NCBI GenBank assembly: GCA_028023455.1
Contig: JAQFVV010006311.1
Coordinates: 3,208,147-3,272,146, forward strand
Reading direction: 5' to 3'
Length of the DNA: 64,000 bases
DNA from: Epiperipatus broadwayi
Lineage: Eukaryota > Onychophora > Udeonychophora > Euonychophora > Peripatidae
Under the pieces are notes generated by a model that was given only the letters and a program-made list of their open reading frames with translations, was not told where the DNA came from and did no database searches. Positions within the stretch are counted from its first letter, which is position 1. Every line of letters starts with the position of its first letter. The translations under genes were made by a program, and so were the position numbers. Of the stretch, positions 63,110-64,000 are shown in pieces.

Positions 63110-64000
63110 TTAAATTTAGCCTACAATTTAATACTATACATGTAATTAACTTTAAACAATAGAAGTTTGGATAAATTTTACTGCTTTGCCATTTTAAAAA
63201 ATCAATCCAATTAATTAACAAAGAAGATATTTACAATTATTTTAAGCATTTATTTTTATCATATTAAATAAAATATAGCTAAAATACCACAATAACTTAA
63301 ATTTTATTTGACTAGCAAAGAAAACTGCAGTTGATTTGATAATCCTTGAAGATATTTTAAAGAAAAAAATGCATTTTTAAAAATTTTAAATGTGTAATTA
63401 CATATTTTCATACTTTTTGCCAATTTTGAGATTAATCTAAAAATCCATTTATATAGTTGTGAATGTAAATTATGAAATTAATTTTTTTCAATAATATTTA
63501 TTCTTTTTTGACTTTTCAATTTATCAATAGCTTTTTCAATATATAATTATTATTTTTATTAAAGAAATTTAAGTTTGTAATTATGTATAAGAAATTATAA
63601 TTGTAAATATTGAAATGATAGAATCATTCCACCTGCATTCCTCATTTCATAGCAGACTGAAATGGTAGGTGAGTATAGCATTAGTATTTAATTTTTGAAG
63701 TTTGGCTAGGTAAAGATGAAGAGAGTAAAAACACTTGAACATAATAATAAAAACATATCTTTTGAAAAGTAATTAATTTATAATACTAACAGATAGGCAT
63801 GTGTTATGTTATAGACATGTATACAGGCATGCATGTTTATGTGTAATATTTATTATTATATATTTTAAGAATTAATTAAAATATTGTATATGATAATTTT
63901 TAAAATTATGTAAAATAATTTTAAATTTATTTATTAAAAAGGTAATAATATTAAATGATTAATATTTTGAAACTTATAAAGTAGATGATAAAAGATTGTT
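63110..64000. other. AT-rich non-coding DNA upstream of the first visible CCP exon
   Basis: No exon, promoter or repeat that I can support. Presumably intron. Confidence 0.45.

Overview
The window looks like AT-rich intronic DNA of an invertebrate animal. The evidence is three separate exons encoding CCP (sushi) domains, each with its own splice sites, set in long stretches with no open frame and filled with eukaryotic transposable elements (CR1/Jockey-type LINEs, Gypsy-type LTR elements, a Penelope-like GIY-YIG fragment, Tigger/pogo-like and mariner relics, MITEs, long ATT microsatellites). Several features suit arthropods: a PHD-finger LINE ORF1 and Gypsy Gag proteins with charged coiled coils. 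The sequence alone does not settle the phylum.

The only host gene I can support lies on the minus strand. In transcription order its visible exons are 62093-61923, 9269-9084 and 2298-2119. All three are symmetric phase 1-1 exons with the four cysteines and the tryptophan of a CCP module, so the gene probably encodes a secreted or membrane multi-CCP protein (complement-regulator, selectin or SVEP-like). Neither end of the gene is in the window. The second visible intron is about 52.6 kb, and most mobile elements here sit inside it.

Layout. 0-9 kb: the last visible CCP exon, a foldback element, an old LINE-3 relic, then the middle CCP exon. 9.3-10.5 kb: a Tigger/pogo-like DNA transposon with TA target duplication. 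11.4-17.4 kb: LINE-1, a nearly full-length two-ORF element with two PHD fingers, endonuclease and reverse transcriptase, broken by a few frameshifts and an ATT microsatellite inside ORF1. 18.4-19.4 kb: a MITE dimer with long inverted arms. 20.9-21.4 kb: a mariner transposase relic. 21.6-26.5 kb: two copies of LINE-2 in tandem, one old and one young. 28.5-32.2 kb: a tandem repeat and a second LINE-3 relic. 32.3-32.7 kb: a short LINE-2 tail on the plus strand.

From 32.9 to 55.3 kb the DNA is a nearly continuous stack of retroelements joined at TA-rich tracts: a 2.15-kb solo LTR (A); element X, about 12.6 kb with 3.6-kb LTRs, PBS, PPT, a gag relic and the integrase C-terminus, and with a related 2.1-kb LTR (B) inserted in it; a head-to-head Penelope-like palindrome; a 4.75-kb element (Z) bounded by inverted TGTACCC ends; and a third 2-kb LTR (C). 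From 55.6 to 61.8 kb lies element Y, another LTR element with 1.9-kb LTRs, an ATAG target duplication and a degraded gag but no recognisable pol. The first visible CCP exon follows, then Penelope-tail fragments and a small MITE.

The most interesting unexplained items are element Z with its promoter-like block and decayed unknown ORF, a hairpin conserved downstream of the TATA box in LTRs A, B and C, the repeated head-to-head arrangement of the Penelope-like tails, and the sense-strand orientation of nearly all retroelements relative to the host gene.
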